Part shown: one piece after another, positions 40,112-40,162 of the stretch | How positions within the stretch are numbered: the first letter of the stretch is position 1 | Layout: each line of letters begins with the position of its first letter | Source: Bhargavaea cecembensis DSE10 | GTDB lineage: Bacteria; Bacillota; Bacilli; Bacillales_A; Planococcaceae | DNA length: 40,162 bases | Direction of reading: 5' to 3' | NCBI RefSeq assembly: GCF_000348905.1 | Contig: NZ_AOFT01000022.1 | Location: 1-40,162 of the forward strand | The notes under the pieces: model-generated | What the model saw: only the letters and a program-made list of their open reading frames with translations | What the model was told of the DNA's origin: nothing | The model's database searches: none | Made by a program: the position numbers and the translations under genes

Positions 40112-40162
40112 GGGGCTGTCCAGAAAGTCAGTGAAAACTGACTTTCTAGGACGCCCCTTTTT
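40112..40162 (+). terminator. desR terminator, long hairpin resembling an IS-end repeat
   Basis: GGGGC, GTCC and AGAAAGTCAGT pair with ACTGACTTTCT, GGAC and GCCCC (single-base bulges, loop GAAA), ending in a T run at the window edge. Stem about 20 bp, longer than other terminators here. Its outer GGGGCTGTCC-AGAAAGTC sequence resembles the terminal repeats of IS1182-type elements. Confidence 0.8.

Overview
The window is chromosomal DNA of a Gram-positive endospore-former lineage of the Bacillales. Its fairly high GC content and gene order suggest a Planococcaceae-type relative, but the genus is not fixed by what I can see. Evidence: strong AGGAGG-type ribosome sites, SigA-type promoters, a pheS T-box, an sspI spore-protein gene, and gene order from uvrC to sspI that follows the Bacillus subtilis map (pheS-pheT, rnhC, zapA, cvpA, polX, mutS2, yshE, lcfA, fadR, fadB, etfB, etfA, trxA, uvrC). 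I saw no intact insertion sequence, prophage, CRISPR array, tRNA or rRNA gene.

Layout. 1-6809 (minus): partial uvrC, trxA, then the fatty-acid degradation cluster etfA, etfB, fadB, fadR and lcfA. A 13-bp-arm FadR palindrome sits between lcfA and fadR beside a good promoter, and a cre-like site overlaps the lcfA promoter. 6820-12508 (minus): an unannotated 27-residue membrane peptide gene, yshE (DUF350), mutS2, polX, cvpA and zapA, with a terminator between cvpA and polX. 12558-13544 (plus): rnhC. 13743-18357 (minus): pheT, pheS, a Phe T-box leader and the SpoU-type rRNA methyltransferase gene. 18459-18714: sspI (plus), sharing a two-way terminator with argF (minus).

19800-31223 is mostly minus-strand single-gene units: an M42 aminopeptidase, a membrane protein, a WrbA-like quinone reductase, an MFS transporter (plus), a secreted LysM/3D cell-wall protein with a WalR box, an orphan PAS histidine kinase with a possible leader attenuator, an SRAP protein, a DUF368 undecaprenyl-phosphate translocase family protein, the tRNA hydroxylase TrhO, and a ferredoxin-NADP reductase gene overlapped by a small unknown gene. 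31350-34016 (plus): an RsbR-type stressosome paralogue and an M3 oligoendopeptidase. 34127-37022 (minus): a membrane protein with an overlapping 30-codon ORF, an acetyl-CoA hydrolase/transferase family gene and a threonine dehydratase family gene. 37084-40162 (plus): the membrane-fluidity system des, desK and desR, with a palindromic candidate DesR site ahead of des.

Themes. Lipid homeostasis recurs: FadR/CcpA-controlled beta-oxidation with its electron-transfer flavoprotein, and thermosensor-controlled phospholipid desaturation. Genome maintenance (UvrC, MutS2, PolX, RNase HIII, SRAP) and translation (PheST, rRNA and tRNA modification) make up most of the rest. Most genes are well-known families; the novelty is in small ORFs and regulatory sites. 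Many start codons were moved downstream of the longest frame using ribosome sites and remembered alignment to B. subtilis proteins; these choices are stated for each gene.
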